From contig NW_004955405.1 in assembly GCF_000276665.1 (NCBI RefSeq), forward strand, positions 15,434,213 through 15,498,212: a DNA stretch of 64,000 nt, read 5' to 3'. A program made the position numbers and the translations under genes. Source of the stretch: Chinchilla lanigera. Taxonomy: Eukaryota; Chordata; Mammalia; Rodentia; Chinchillidae. Every line of letters starts with the position of its first letter. Position 1 is the first letter of the stretch. Under the pieces are notes generated by a model. That model did not search any database and was not told where the DNA came from. It worked only from the letters and a program-made list of their open reading frames with translations. Shown here in pieces: positions 1 through 11,140 of this stretch.

Positions 1-322
1 TACTAAATGGCCAACAATATGTTTTGATTGACATCAAATGGAGATGGGATGAGGAATTACTGGTTCTGTGAAAATAATCCCTTTCTCCATTTGTGGCGTG
101 CTCATCAGCTTCTCTCTATATTCCAGTAAGTTATTTTGCTCTCACTGTTTTAACAGAAAAGAAAACAACATAAAAATCCTTGTATACCTTGTTTGATTGG
201 AGAATTTTAATGTTTTTCATTTATCATTGTAAAACCAAGGACAATTTCATAACTTTTTTGTATGTAGCTGTTACATGTAGGGCAATGTCTTTAAGTAGGA
301 GTAAATTACTCTTTAAAAAAAA

Positions 323-479
323 GAGCCAGGAGTGCTGTAATCCCAGCACTTGGGAGGCTGAGACAGGAGGATCGTTGGGAGTTCGAGGCCAGCCTGCACT
401 GCATAAGTGGAGTCAAGGCCAGCCTGAACTGCATGGTGAGAATCTGTCTCAAAAAGACAAAAAAAAAAAAAAAAAAAAA
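323..479 (+). repeat. B1-type SINE, 5'-truncated
   Basis: 7SL-derived SINE. The 'taatcccagcacttgggaggctga' class of body is followed by two copies of the 'aggccagcct' block (the internal B1 duplication) and a long A tail. The first ~20 bases of the usual head are missing or altered. The short reading frame across it is only SINE sequence. Confidence 0.85.
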
Positions 480-670
480 CAACCCAGATCGTTTTCCCTT
501 TAAGTCAAGTGTCTTGTTGTTTAAATAAACTTGTTTAAAATGCAAAAAAAAAAACAAAAAACCTGTTTAGTGAAGTCACTGATTATTTCTTAATTGCCAA
601 GTTCAGTAGATGGCTTAGTTTTTAACTTTTATATACTTAACATAATTGTCACTAACTTCTCTTAACTTTT

Positions 671-833
671 CTTTTTTTTTTTTTTTGGTCTTTTCGAGAC
701 AGGGTCTTGCTATGCAGCTCAGGCTGGCCTGGAGCTCACTTTGTAGCCCAGGCTGGTTTTGAATTTGCAAGAATCCTCCTGCCTCAGCCTCCCAAGTGCT
801 GGGATTACAGGCATGCGCTACCACATCCAGCTC
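671..833 (-). repeat. B1-type SINE
   Basis: Full-length minus-strand copy. T tract, then 'gagacagggtcttgc', two 'aggctgg' blocks and 'cctcccaagtgctgggatt'. Probable TSD: cttaactttt on the left (661-670) and the similar cttagctttt on the right. Confidence 0.85.
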
Positions 834-930
834 CCTTAGCTTTTGGTAAACTCCTTTCCGTACCTTCCTCATAGCTAGTGTTTTCCAGTTTAGCAGAACT
901 CAACTGTTCATTTCTCCTTTCCTCTCCTTT

Positions 931-1015
931 TGTTTCTTTTCTTGTGGTGCTGGTGATCAAACTTAGGGCCTCCTCATGTGCTAGGCAAGCACTCTGCCAC
1001 TGAATTTCACCCTCA
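931..1015 (-). repeat. ID-type SINE (tRNA-Ala derived), degraded
   Basis: Minus-strand ID element. 'tggtgatcaaacttagggcct' and 'ctaggcaagcactctgccactga' match the ID body with several substitutions. Confidence 0.6.
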
Positions 1016-1059
1016 ACACTGACACTTCCCTTGTCACCCTTGCCCCTCCCCCATCGTTG

Positions 1060-1140
1060 TTTTGTTTTTTGCTGTACTGAGGATTGAATCCCTCACCCCC
1101 ATCCTGGCGCCTTGCCCATGGTAGGCAATGCTCTGGTCAG
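1060..1140 (-). repeat. ID-like SINE fragment
   Basis: 'tgtactgaggattgaatcc' resembles the 3' half of a minus-strand ID SINE, but the rest is scrambled. Weak call. Confidence 0.35.
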
Positions 1141-1154
1141 CCCTCCTTGCTCTT

Positions 1155-1282
1155 TGTGGTGTGCGTGGGAGTGTTGAGATATGGTCTCTATGCAGTCCAG
1201 GCTGGCCTCAAACTTGTAGCTATCCTCCTATCTCAGTCTCCTGAATGTTGGGATTATGGGCTTGCACCACCAAGCCCAGCCA
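1155..1282 (-). repeat. B1-type SINE, diverged
   Basis: Minus-strand B1 with 'tgagatatggtctctatgcag', a single 'aggctggcct' block and 'gggattatgggcttgcacca'. Strongly diverged, so an old copy. Confidence 0.7.
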
Positions 1283-1317
1283 TCCTTCTTACTTATCAGC
1301 TTTGAAATAAATTCTTG

Positions 1318-1405
1318 CTAAACTGCCCAGGCTAGCCTGGAAAGTTGGATCCTCTTGCCTCAGCCTCTGAGTAGCAGGATTACAAACCTGTACTCCCATA
1401 CACTA
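1318..1405 (-). repeat. B1/Alu-like SINE fragment
   Basis: 'aactgcccaggctagcctgg' and 'cctcagcctctgagtagcag' look like an early 7SL-type monomer on the minus strand, truncated. Confidence 0.55.
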
Positions 1406-1465
1406 GTTTCAAACTAGTATTGATTTACAAATGGGGTCCCTGAAATAACGCGCACTCATTAAAAC

Positions 1466-1602
1466 TGACAGCACTCTGCCCGGTAATTATGTCTGTGGTC
1501 CTAGCTACCTGGCAGGCTGAGGCAGGAGGATTCCTTGAGCCCTGGAGTCTGAAACTAGCCTGGGAAATGTAGTGAGAACATACCTTGGAGGGAAAAAAAA
1601 CA
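1466..1602 (+). repeat. Old B1/7SL-type monomer
   Basis: 'tcctagctacctggcaggct' and 'gaggcaggaggattccttga', then a short A-rich tail. It lacks the internal duplication seen in younger B1 copies here, which suggests a proto-B1 or the B1 half of an old dimer. Confidence 0.6.
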
Positions 1603-2224
1603 GCACAAATGAATTAAAATATATAATCAAAATATAATATTACAATAAAAGATTAGAGAAAAAGAACAATGAGCGTGTTACAAGCAAGGGGCAGTATTTT
1701 GAGGGAGATTAATGGCAATGTGGTTTTTCACTACAATAAATTTTTTAAAAATTTTATCATTCACTCTCATTCACACCTGATACATATTATATATATAGTA
1801 TTTATATATAGTATATAAATAGCAGTTTACATGGAAAAACAGGTAAATCTGTAACACTAATTTTTAAGTAAACATCTGAAACTACTGGATAACGGAATAA
1901 TGCCAGAATCCATGCAAAGGGCTTAGACCATACCTACTGCACAGTAAGTACTGATTACATGTTAGTTGACATTATGCTTGGGAAACTTAGTTATTGCAGT
2001 GGGCATGGGCAAAGGGCAGCCACTGAATAGGTCATCACCACAACGTACCAACACAGTGGCTATTTGGAAGTCTTTAATATTGCTACCCTGAATGAACTTG
2101 GGATTCTCTTGCTAAGGGGGACAGGGAGAATGTGGACAGGGCTGTGAGCTAGAAAAAGCAGCACATTAGGGAGGGGGCCGCTGCTGAGGGTTTACGTTTT
2201 TTTTGTCCCTGTAATAGGCAGAGC
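1603..2224. other. Unassigned AT-rich sequence
   Basis: No gene or repeat recognised. It contains a short TATA-rich run near 1,785-1,825 and otherwise looks like ordinary intergenic DNA. Confidence 0.5.
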
Positions 2225-2435
2225 CACTCTGAGTCAGACTACTTCTTATCTGCGATCTGTGCTTGGGTAACTTATTTCACTTGCAAAGCCCCAGTTCCCT
2301 CAAAGGCAAATAGAGATAATAATAGTGCTTAGCTTTTAGGGTTGCTGTGAGAAGTAAATGAGACATTAGCAGCTAGCATGGCACCTGGTCCTTAGCAGGG
2401 GTCCAGAAAATGTTTGTAATTATTATACATCTAGA
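2225..2435 (+). repeat. MIR SINE
   Basis: Ancient tRNA-core SINE. Order of matches: 'cttgggtaacttatttcac', 'ccccagttccctc', 'agataataatagtgcttag', 'agggttgctgtgag', 'aaatgag', 'catggcacctggtcc' and a final 'aaatgtttgtaattatt'. All fall in MIR consensus order. Confidence 0.75.
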
Positions 2436-4010
2436 CTAGCTGAGGTTTCTGGTATTTATTTTTTCCCCAGATTAACTGAGTTATCTCTCTCACAACGGAA
2501 CAGAAAGGAACCTGCTATAGAAACTAGCAGTTCATAATGAGGCACAGTTACCTAAGAAGGTCACCTTGGAAGAGATTTCAATGCAACTTTGTTATCTGTA
2601 GGTGGCAGACACAAGTCTTTTGCCATCTGTCTCCATAGCTGTCACTCTGCCCTCCCTGCTCTGTGTACAGTTGGGCTATTCCGTCAGTCCTAGTGCCCGC
2701 TACAAGTGGCAGCTGACAAGTGCCATTCTTGTTTCACAGGGTACTTGACAGCACTGTGGGCTCATGTTTTCACCCACTGCCAAGCTGCAGAGTTATCAGA
2801 ATTCTCCTCTTGTTCTGTTCTAGCTTTGGTATTTATAAATATGAGGACAGACATAGCGAAGATTCAAGGTTAAGTCGGTTTTTAAAATTATGTGAAGGCT
2901 GAGTTCACAAGTGAAAGAGAAATAGTGGGCGGTGTGCCTGGCAGTGGAAACTGGGCAAGGAATGTCTTCACTGGCCGGGTTTACCGACCCTGGGACACAC
3001 CTCACACCTCACTAAGTATCTGACACCTCGGGCTCTGCCCCTCAAGCTCTCAGGACCTTGGCAGCGAAGAACTTATACAGCCTAGGCGACTGCCGTTAGT
3101 CAAGCACTTCCTGCATCTGCTCTGAATGTAGGTCCCATCTCTAGCAATGTGACTGAGTCATCGTATTATTCTCCTAATCTTAGATCTCTCCTGACATTCC
3201 AGCTCCCTGTGAATCCTGTCCTAGGATCAGTGCTCCACCCTCCCAAACAGGAGTCTTCTGACTGCAATCCTTAGGGCTAGGATCTGGCTTCTTCATACCA
3301 AAATTTTCTGGTGTCCATAGTGTTTTGCCACAAGACTGTCATGATATTCTTAATTTCATGATCCCTCATGATTACTTTAAAATATATTTCTTTATCATAC
3401 TTATCAAAGCTCATTTCAATTTGGTTCAAGAGTAATTTTAGACCAGGGGTACTTGTAGGTCCTGGCCCCTTTAAATTTGTCTTGCTAGTGCCTATCAACT
3501 TTCAATTTTGATATGAGCCCTTACCCAAATCTATCACTAGCTATAGCTATGACTCTGGGCAACTATCGTAACTGATAAGCTACAAACCAAATTACCTATA
3601 GGGACCAAGCAGGCAAGATAAATCTGTCAAACTAGCTGGGTATAGGATGTGTAGGAAACTGGATTTTTATAATCATGCAACCCTGGATAGTGACTGTCAT
3701 GCTATTATAGGTAACTAAGTTAGGTTGAAATTAACGGGCAGTTAGACAGAGACAGGCTTTTGAGAAAGTCTAGTGCAAAAGATGAAAATAGAATACATCA
3801 AAACTGTGCCTGGAAGCCTATCTGAAGAAGGCAAGACTTCAAAATAAGGTGTAAGTGGCCAGACTTGCATACTTTAGGACCTGAAGTACGGAAGAATGGA
3901 CACTTGAGATTATACTGTCATTGGTACCACTCAGTCCCTTAAGTCCAGAGAATATCTAGACCCATCCTTTCCCAAAATGTTCCAGTTTTAAGAGTCACAG
4001 ATAAGTCACA
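2436..4010. other. Unassigned intergenic sequence
   Basis: No convincing exon or repeat. Short reading frames of 60-73 codons have no recognisable motif and stop at random. Confidence 0.5.
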
Positions 4011-4164
4011 GATAATAATGTCAGCGTTATATTCTTGCTATGTTCCTGCTTCCCTATTGGATCAATATTAGCTAAGCAACTATACTTGTAATCTTATTGA
4101 TTGATTATAGTTTGACCCTCATTGTACCCACATTGTCACTTTGCTGTATAAATCACTCCTTGCT
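4011..4164 (+). mobile_element. LTR fragment shared with 45.3 kb
   Basis: About 120 bp (roughly 4,040-4,160) is a diverged copy of the reverse complement of 45,287-45,410. Shared blocks include 'ggatcaatatta', 'ctaagcaa', 'aatcttatt' and 'tgtacccac', followed by a 'gctgtataaa' promoter-like motif. The pattern fits an ERV-type LTR of a family I cannot name. Confidence 0.45.
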
Positions 4165-4337
4165 TCTCTCTTTTGCTTCTTGGTCATGAGGTGAGTGGTT
4201 CTTGTCTGCCACATGCCCAAAACAATGGGGCCAATTGATTATGAGCTGAAATCTCTACAGCTGTGAGCCAAAACAGACCTTTTCTCTTTATAAGTTGATT
4301 ATTTTAGATGTTAGAGTAACAGAAAGCTAAGACAACA
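4165..4337 (+). mobile_element. MaLR-type LTR, 3' part
   Basis: 'ttcttggtcatgaggtgag', 'aatggggccaattgatta', 'gagctgaaatctc' and 'ctgtgagccaaaa', ending in 'gaaagctaagacaaca'. These follow the order of rodent ORR1/MT-type MaLR LTR 3' ends. Confidence 0.55.
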
Positions 4338-4639
4338 GTCCAATCTTTGCACTCCTGGTTTGGCCTGTGAATTGCCAGTCTTGTACTCTGGTTATCCATA
4401 AAAAAATTTTAGACTGAGGGGCCATGTAGAAAATTCTACTTTTCTGATTCCTTCCTGGAGAAAACAGTTTTTTCCCCTTTATTTCCAATAAGAGCTTTCT
4501 TAACCTCCTCTTTTTGGTTCATAACTTTATTCTTTGATGTTGTGAGGCCACAAGGTTGATTTATATAGAATTAACTGTTTCACTATCTTTAAGTGTGAAT
4601 TAGGATTTTTTTAACCTGTGAGGAAAAAAAAAGGAAATT

Positions 4640-5130
4640 GATATGGGAAACCAACAGATTCTGTCAGCTCCTGAGGCAGTAGATTAGGGCATGGCCAGCT
4701 GGCTGGACAAATGGTTGTGAGCTGTCAATTATGGAAATCCAGGACATGTGCAGAAGAAGAGTTACAACCCTCCACCTGGGATCAGTCAGAAAGTACTATC
4801 TTGAGTTCTTCTCACAAGAACTCAAGCATGGTTTTGGTAGGATGGCCTAGATCTGATAGCAACCTGAAATGTGTGGGACACAAAGGATGGCCGCCATGAC
4901 GCTCCTAGCCACTGCAAACTTCCTCAGTGGCCCTCTCTCTCTGTAAAACATACTTTTTTTCTGTCTTTAATTGGTCCACACTCACTCTGCATAGCCTATT
5001 TCTTTTATACCTTTAATACCTTTAATAAATGTAAAACCTCACTACCTTTTTCACTTGCCTTGACCAATGCTTTGTTCAGGACAGCATGAATCTAGAAAAC
5101 ATTTCTAGAAAGGAGCACTCCAGAACCTGG
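4640..5130 (+). mobile_element. Putative ERV-type LTR
   Basis: The layout resembles a solo LTR: a GC-richer body with a 'ggccgccatgacg' block, a pyrimidine-rich stretch, a 'tttaataaatgtaaaacctc' polyadenylation-type motif near 5,020 and a short U5-like end. No TSD found and family not assigned. Confidence 0.35.
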
Positions 5131-5360
5131 TAACACTTCCTCTGTTACTCCTCACCTTGATAAACCCCAGCCCTTTGTGGCTTCCTTCGAGTGGTGTTCT
5201 TTAGGATACTGGAAAAATACTGCCTTAGTAGGTTATTATCCCTCCTGTGCTGTCTATTCCTTTTATAGCTCCTAAGTGGCTCAGTAAGATTTCCAGAAAA
5301 CTATTATAGCTCCAGCTTGGTTATGGACACTCTCAAAATCACTTTCTATGGCTTGTTAGT
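5131..5360. other. Unassigned sequence
   Basis: Nothing recognised between the putative LTR and the next SINE. Confidence 0.4.
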
Positions 5361-5521
5361 CTATTGATTGATTGATTGATTGATTGAGACTGGGTCTCAC
5401 TGTGTATTCTAGGGTAGCCTTGAACTCACTCCATACCTCTGCCTGGCTTTGAACTTGTAGCAGTATTCCTACCTCAGCCTCCTTAGGACTAGGGTTAGAG
5501 ATGTGCATCACCATGCTTGGT
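5361..5521 (-). repeat. B1-type SINE with (TTGA)n tail
   Basis: Minus-strand B1. Its tail has become a short tetranucleotide array (about six units, 5,361-5,386). 'gagactgggtctcactgtg' and 'tagggttagagatgtgcat' mark the body. Confidence 0.8.
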
Positions 5522-5587
5522 TTGCTACTCCATTTAACCTACTTGCCTTTTCATTAGAAAGTTCATAGATGTGTTTTCATTACCTGT

Positions 5588-5719
5588 TTTGTTTGTTTGT
5601 TTGTTTTTGTCTTTTTGAGACAGGGTCTCGCTATGCGGTTCAGGCTGGCCTTGAGCTCACTTAGTAGCCCAGGCTGGTTTCGAACTTGCAACAATCCTCC
5701 TACCTCAGCCTTCTAAGTG
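5588..5719 (-). repeat. B1-type SINE, 5' head missing
   Basis: (TTTG)n tail, 'gagacagggtctcgctatg' and both 'aggctgg' blocks are present. The copy stops at 'ttctaagtgtctg', so the head of the element is missing. Confidence 0.8.
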
Positions 5720-5720
5720 T

Positions 5721-5958
5721 CTGTTATTTTTTAATTAAAAATTTAAACTGATGCATAAAACATACAAATTATACCTATTAATGAGGTATGTCATATTTTG
5801 ATATATGCATTGCATGATGTTTAATTGAGGTTTAACATTTATCTACTCAAATCTTTATCCTTTCTTTCCAGTAAAAATGTTCAATAGTCTTTCTTCTAGT
5901 TTTCTGAAATATCTATTACATTATTGTTATCTGTCAGTGTACTGTGCAATAGGCAGTT
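5721..5958 (-). mobile_element. L1 3' UTR fragment (old L1M class)
   Basis: Read on the minus strand it gives the old L1 3' end order: 'cacagtacactgacag', 'taacaataatgta', 'atatttcagaaaactagaag' and 'gaatgtt'-like blocks. The plus-oriented copy at 43.6-44.2 kb has the same order. Confidence 0.55.
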
Positions 5959-6740
5959 GACCATGTTCTCCTTCATGTACGGAATATGCCCTTCTCTCAT
6001 CAGCTCTCAAGTGCTATCTGTTGGAAAAAAAGAACAGTGCAAATGTATTACAGTTGCCAAAGCAGCTATTAACATGGTTTTGCATTCACTCACCATTCCA
6101 GGCTTTGTATAAAGCATATCCCGAGAAGTTAAGGTTCAGAGTTTATGGGCTGAGTTGTTGGCAGATTTTTCTTAGAACCTCACTAATAATTGTTCGTTGA
6201 AACCCCTGCAATTTTGCAGAAACTGCAAATAACTCCCACAGTTGTTTTTTTGGTGGGAGGTTTGCAAGTAGCCAATCTGAGAACGTTATTCAGTTCTCCT
6301 TGCTGCTGATTGGCTACTGCCCTGTGACCCATGGGCAACTGCACTAGCATTTCCGCATCCTAACAGGTTGCTGTACCTCATGTAGCTATCTCCAATGTCC
6401 TTAGGCTTTGTTCTTCTGAAAGCCCAACATTTCTAAGATGCCGCCCACATGCCTTGAATCTTCTGAGGCTTTATTAATACAGTATTTTATTAAGTTATGT
6501 AACTGAGGGAGACATTGCTTTATTTAGGGTTTAACCTATAGAAGTTAGGAATTTATAGGCATATTTCTGGCCATACCTGAAGTTCTGGATGCTCTAGGAG
6601 CATGACTATTGTAAATTTCAGGGGTCCACTGTACCTGTCTGGTATGTACATGGTATGATAGATATCAGATACCAAAGTGAGCAACACAGACATCTCCCTT
6701 TGTGGTTAGTGCGTGTAAAAGGAGATGTCTAGAAGAATGT
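5959..6740. other. Unassigned, possible fossil DNA transposon end
   Basis: No gene. 'ttcaggggtccactgtacc' near 6,620 resembles a terminal sequence of Tigger-like elements read in reverse, but the opposite end was not found. Confidence 0.3.
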
Positions 6741-6842
6741 GCTTGGGTGGGGGTGTAGCTCTGTGGTAGAGTGCTTATCCAACATGTACAAGGCCCTGGG
6801 TTCAGTCCCCAGTACACAAAAAATCAAAATAAATTTTAAAAA
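6741..6842 (+). repeat. ID-type SINE
   Basis: 'gggggtgtagctctgtggta' (A-box region), 'caaggccctgggttcagtcc' (B-box region), then an A-rich tail. tRNA-Ala-derived. It is a SINE, not a functional tRNA, because the anticodon arm and 3' half do not fold as a tRNA. Confidence 0.8.
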
Positions 6843-7083
6843 AGAATGCACTTTACAATCCTTTAATGCTCTGAGACATCAGGATGAAATGAAAATGAAA
6901 ATATCTTTAGTGAGAGAGGTGAGAAAGGTGAGTGGATGTTGTTAATGCTCCTTGGGAACCCCTCGGGCACCCTCATGCTCGCAATTCTCTGTCCCTCCCC
7001 GCTTCTACAGAAGAGTGCCCTTTGCTGGACAGCCTTGGCCAGAAAACCTCAGCCTAACTAGCAAGGAAAAATAAATGGGACTG

Positions 7084-7262
7084 CATGCTTGAAACTGTCT
7101 AGCAGGGCATGTTAGTGCTGAGAGGCGAGGCAAGCCTGAGCTCAGCCTAGACAGCTTAATGACTTAGTGAGACCTTGTCTCAAAATTGGAAAGAAAAGGG
7201 GAGGGGCTGGAGATATAGTTCAGTGAGAAGGCACTGGATTCAATCGCCAGTTGAAAAAGAAG
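7084..7262 (+). repeat. Fused B1-ID dimer SINE, degraded
   Basis: Left half is a diverged B1 ending 'tgagaccttgtctcaaaatt'. An A-rich linker joins it to an ID half, 'ggggctggagatatagttca' ... 'ggattcaatcgccagt'. Same architecture as the copy at 42.9 kb. Confidence 0.6.
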
Positions 7263-7398
7263 ATGAGACTCTGCTACGCTTTGAGCTGCAGAGTTGTAAC
7301 TACGATGACCTGGAATGAAGACAGTCTCCAGCTATACGCACATTCCTGCTTGGTTTCTCTTTTGCCTCCAGCCAGATCTTTTTTTCATGCCTCTTTTA

Positions 7399-7572
7399 TT
7401 TTTATTTATTTGTTTATTTTTTTCTGTCTTTTTTGAGACAAGATCTCACTGTGCAGTTCAGGCTGGCCTTGAGCTCAATTTGTAGCCCAGGCTGGTCTCA
7501 AACTCGCAATGACCCTCTTGCCTCAGCCTCCCGAGTGCTGGGATTACAGGTGTGTGCCACCACACCTGGCTT
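7399..7572 (-). repeat. B1-type SINE with TSD
   Basis: Full-length minus-strand copy flanked by catgcctctttta (7,386-7,398) and catgactctttta (7,573-7,585), a 13-bp TSD with one difference. Confidence 0.9.
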
Positions 7573-7585
7573 CATGACTCTTTTA

Positions 7586-7980
7586 ATGAGAAAACTTCCT
7601 TAATAAGTCACTTAAGCAAGACTTTCCATTTCAGGTTCTGCTCCTAGAGTGAGTAGTGGATGTGGACTTTCTAGATGGGAGTAGTGTACCCTGAAGAGGT
7701 AGATTTCCAGTTAATCACATGGAAAGCTTCAAGGTGCTCCTTGTAATCTAGAGACATAAAAGCTTGACCCTCACTTGAGTTTGAGAAAAGTAAAGTGCAC
7801 TGTAAGTGCTGTCTGAGACCCACAGTGGAGATCTAGAAGCAGCTACCTTAATGGGAAAGTCAGGAGATTGCTGCTCTGTAGAGATGATCCTGATCCCAAA
7901 TGATGGGGAAATAAGGAATCTGTGAGTGTCTCTGGACCCATTTGGTCCCAGAAGAGCAGTGTGGGGTGTTAAAAAAAATT
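7586..7980. other. Unassigned intergenic sequence
   Basis: No gene or repeat recognised. Confidence 0.45.
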
Positions 7981-8123
7981 TAGCTGGGTGTGGTGGTGCT
8001 CACCTACAATCCCTGCTCTGCAGAGGCTGAGGCAGGAAGATTGCTGTAAGTTCGAGGCCAGCCTGAGCTACATAGTGACTTAAAGGCCAGCCTGAATTAT
8101 ACAGTGAGTGAGACTGTCTTAAC
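7981..8123 (+). repeat. B1-type SINE
   Basis: 'agctgggtgtggtggtgctc' head, 'aggctgaggcaggaagattg', both 'aggccagcctga' blocks. Unusually the 3' end is 'gactgtcttaact' with no long A tail. Confidence 0.85.
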
Positions 8124-9013
8124 TCCCCTCAGTTAAAAGGAAAGAGTAGCTATAGTGGTATAGGGACTACTGTAGAAGTGCCTTGCAGTGGGAAGAGTTT
8201 AGGCTTGGCTTTACAACAAGGACAAGTAGGGCTTCATAGCTATGCAACAGGATGGAAGTTGGGGGACAGAAAATTGCTAAAGAGGAAACATCAGGGGTAA
8301 GGGGGATTCTTGCTCAGGGCAGCTAGGGTAGAGTATCAAGTGTGGGGGATGTTTACCAAACTGACTTAGTAGGATTTGTGCTCAGATTGGAATTTCCAAG
8401 AACGGAGAGGGAAGGTCAAGTGTGGTCCTGGCTAGAAAAGACTCAAACGGGCCTGACTCAGGTTTGGTCAAAGGAGAGAGCCTTGGCAGGACTCTGCTTG
8501 CTTTAATATACTCTCTGAATGGGCCCAGAAACTGCAGCTAACAGAGGGAAGAGGTGCCTTCAGGGAGAAGAAAGTGTCGTAGATCACCATCAAATTCATT
8601 CCAAGTGTACCATTCCCCAGTAAACTACTTTGCCCACTGATTATTTTGAATATGGGTAGTTGAGAACCAGCCTACACAGGAAACATTTGCCTTTCTCTCA
8701 ACTGCTTATAATAAAGTGTAAGTTTTCTCATTAAGAGAATTTTATCTTCATAAATGAAATTTTCTTAAATAAAAGTATTTGTCCCAGAAAGAGCTACTCT
8801 TAGACAACTTTTATCACCCTATAGACTCTGACTTGAATAGCCAGTCAAACTTTATCTACTACACAGCCATATCTGCTTCCTATAGAGCCCCACCCCTAAG
8901 CCCTAAACTCAGGATGAAAATAAATTTTTGGTCATCTAGTTCCTTCCTTGAGCCTCATATTTAGTGTATAGAGACAAAGCAAATTGTTTTTATCCTATGA
9001 GTCTGTCTCCTTT
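8124..9013. other. Unassigned intergenic sequence
   Basis: About 890 bp with no recognised gene or repeat. A reading frame of about 60 codons near 8,779 has no motif and no splice context. Confidence 0.5.
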
Positions 9014-9107
9014 TGCTTTTTTGCCTTTTTTTTTTCTACTGGGAATCGAACTCAGGACCTTGTGCTTGCTAGGCAGGCACTTGTACCACTGAGCTATATC
9101 CCCAGCA
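9014..9107 (-). repeat. ID-type SINE with TSD
   Basis: 'tactgggaatcgaactcagg', 'gctaggcaggcacttgtacc', 'gagctatatccccagc'. Flanked by tctgtctcc just before it and again just after (about 9,112). Confidence 0.85.
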
Positions 9108-9893
9108 TGATTCTGTCTCCTAACAATTTGATTCCTAGACCGACCCCACAGCCTAGAAGGCCAAAAGGAGGGAATGTTGCCCCTTGACAGAAATCCAAAT
9201 AAGACCAAACCATCCCAGGTCAAGGAAACTGCAAGAGCAAGGGACCCCACAAAAAACGCGGAAGACCCCATAAAGGCCTCATAAGAGAAAAATAATCAAC
9301 TGTGATCACCTCTTGGTCCCAGTCAGGCTTTCACACTGTAATCATGGTAGATGTGGCCAAGTAACAGCATCACATCCCCCCCCCACTTTGACCCCAGCCG
9401 GAGAGAAATCACAAGTAGCACAGGTGAGGGAAGGAGAAGGAAGTGAGAGCAGGTGCACAGATTCCATCCCATGTTGGCGTTTGAGGCCGGGCAGTGCTAG
9501 AGAAGGGGTGAGGGGTAAGCTCTGACTGCAGGTTTGGACTTCTGATTATTCCCTGAGAAAGAGTGACTAAGGGTAGCCCTGGACCTTCTTCATGGACAGG
9601 AAAAGTTTTTCCCACTGAACAGAATTTAAAGTGATGGAAGGAGACAAAAATAATGTTCGGCTCACATTCCGTGGGTCATGCTCCTACAACATATGGTTAC
9701 ATAAGCACAGAGCAGCAGCGACTTCCCTGAGAGAAGCCCGTGCTAATTCTGTCAGCAGCATCCTCACTCCAGGCTCCCGGGATAAAAACGTCTGTGGATG
9801 AGATTCTGAAACAGCAGGTTCTGGAACTTTTTGATTGGCAAAGTGCCAGGTGAGTCAGAGCTGTGTAAGGCAATGAAATGAGTCACACCATCT
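9108..9893. other. Unassigned intergenic sequence
   Basis: Moderately GC-rich with a C run near 9,376. No exon or repeat recognised. Confidence 0.45.
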
Positions 9894-9944
9894 TGTGCGT
9901 GTGCCTGCACGTGCATGCATGTGCGTGCACGTGTGAGTGTGTGC
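9894..9944. repeat. Alternating purine-pyrimidine (GT/GC) tract
   Basis: An imperfect GT-rich tract mixing GT, GC and CATG steps with only a few breaks in strict alternation. It is a degenerate dinucleotide microsatellite. Confidence 0.75.
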
Positions 9945-10283
9945 TGTATGAATATGCTGGCTTGAAAACAGAGAGAGCCCATCTCCATAGCTCCATAGCA
10001 TAGTTGGAAATATGTGTGATGGTGCAATACATTCAGTCATTTTGGGGCACCTATCAGTACTCAGGGTTATAAACAATAAAACACAGACATCAATTGCAAT
10101 GATACAATTTGCTTTGCGGTCGTCTTTCAGCACAAGGGAGGGGATAATTCTGACGAGGTGATGATTAAGGAAATTGTACGTTTGGGATCACTTGGGGTAC
10201 CTTAAAATGCCATGTTCTACCTTTGAGAGATTCTGATTTGTTGGTCTGGCTTCCCGTCTAGGTACCAGGATTTTTTTAAGAAC

Positions 10284-10342
10284 ACACACAGACACATACA
10301 CATGCACACACACACATATACACACGCATACACTCACACACC
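10284..10342. repeat. Imperfect (CA)n tract
   Basis: 'acacacacagacacatacac' followed by further CA/TA/CG dinucleotides for about 60 bp. Confidence 0.8.
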
Positions 10343-10493
10343 AGCTACATGTAGAAGCTATTTTTGCCCATTGCGTAAGTTAAATTTGCAAGTGGAGTTG
10401 GAATAAACAATAGATTTCTAAAAATTTTATACCACTGATACATTACTTTTTACCTATTTTTTAAAATTCCCTATATCAGTTTTCTCATTTTTG

Positions 10494-10548
10494 ATTCTCC
10501 TCTTCCTCCTCCTCCTCCTTCTCCACCTCCTCATTCTACTTCTTTTTC
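10494..10548. repeat. (TCC)n/(TTC)n pyrimidine tract
   Basis: Pyrimidine-rich triplet run that leads directly into the T tail of the next SINE. Confidence 0.75.
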
Positions 10549-10661
10549 TTTCTTCTTTTTTTTTTTTTTTACAGGGTCTTGCTATGTAGCCCAGACTGGC
10601 CTTAAACTTGTAGCAATCCTCCCAAATGCTAGGACTATAGGTATGCACCATCGGGCTGAGG
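10549..10661 (-). repeat. B1-type SINE, internally deleted
   Basis: Minus strand: 'acagggtcttgctatgtagc', one 'agactggcct' block, 'atgctaggactataggtatg'. The duplicated block and the 'cctgcctcagcctccc' segment are missing. Confidence 0.75.
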
Positions 10662-10664
10662 TTC

Positions 10665-10742
10665 ATTTCTTCTTCTCCTTCTCCTTCTCCTTTTCCTCCT
10701 CCCCCTCCTCCTCTTCCTCTTTCTCCTTCTCCTCCTCACCCC
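10665..10742. repeat. (TTC)n/(TCC)n pyrimidine tract
   Basis: Second triplet pyrimidine run, on the other side of the SINE at 10.55 kb. The SINE may have split one ancestral tract. Confidence 0.75.
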
Positions 10743-11030
10743 TTCATCCCTTAATCCACCATTTGTGATATCACACCTAATGCTATTATAGTTAACTATC
10801 ATGCCACAGAACTTTGATAAGAAAGGACATGTCGATTTCTTTACGGGTAGATTGAGTAGCCTGATTTATATCCCCACTCTATTTGACAAGGTTTAATCCT
10901 CGACAGGGAAAATGCTTGATGTGTAACTAAGCCTGACGCTAGCGTCTCAGGACCCTCTTCAAACTTTTCCACACTCTGCCCCTCTCTCTTTCCACCAAGT
11001 GCCCAGGAACCTGCGATAAAGTGAGTTCTT

Positions 11031-11126
11031 TTTTTCTTTGTTTTTTTTTTCTGGTACCAGGAATCGAACTCACAACCTTGCACTTGCCAGGCAGGCGCTG
11101 TGCCGCTGAGCTAAATCCCCAGCCCC
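11031..11126 (-). repeat. ID-type SINE with perfect TSD
   Basis: Tail, then 'tggtaccaggaatcgaactc' ... 'gctgagctaaatccccagcc'. The 14-bp direct repeats taaagtgagttctt at 11,017-11,030 and 11,127-11,140 are identical, marking a relatively recent insertion. Confidence 0.95.
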
Positions 11127-11140
11127 TAAAGTGAGTTCTT

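Noticed and set aside
180..503. 107-codon frame containing 'CNPSTWEAETGG'
   Set aside because: This peptide is the standard translation of a B1 SINE; the same text recurs in many copies across the window.
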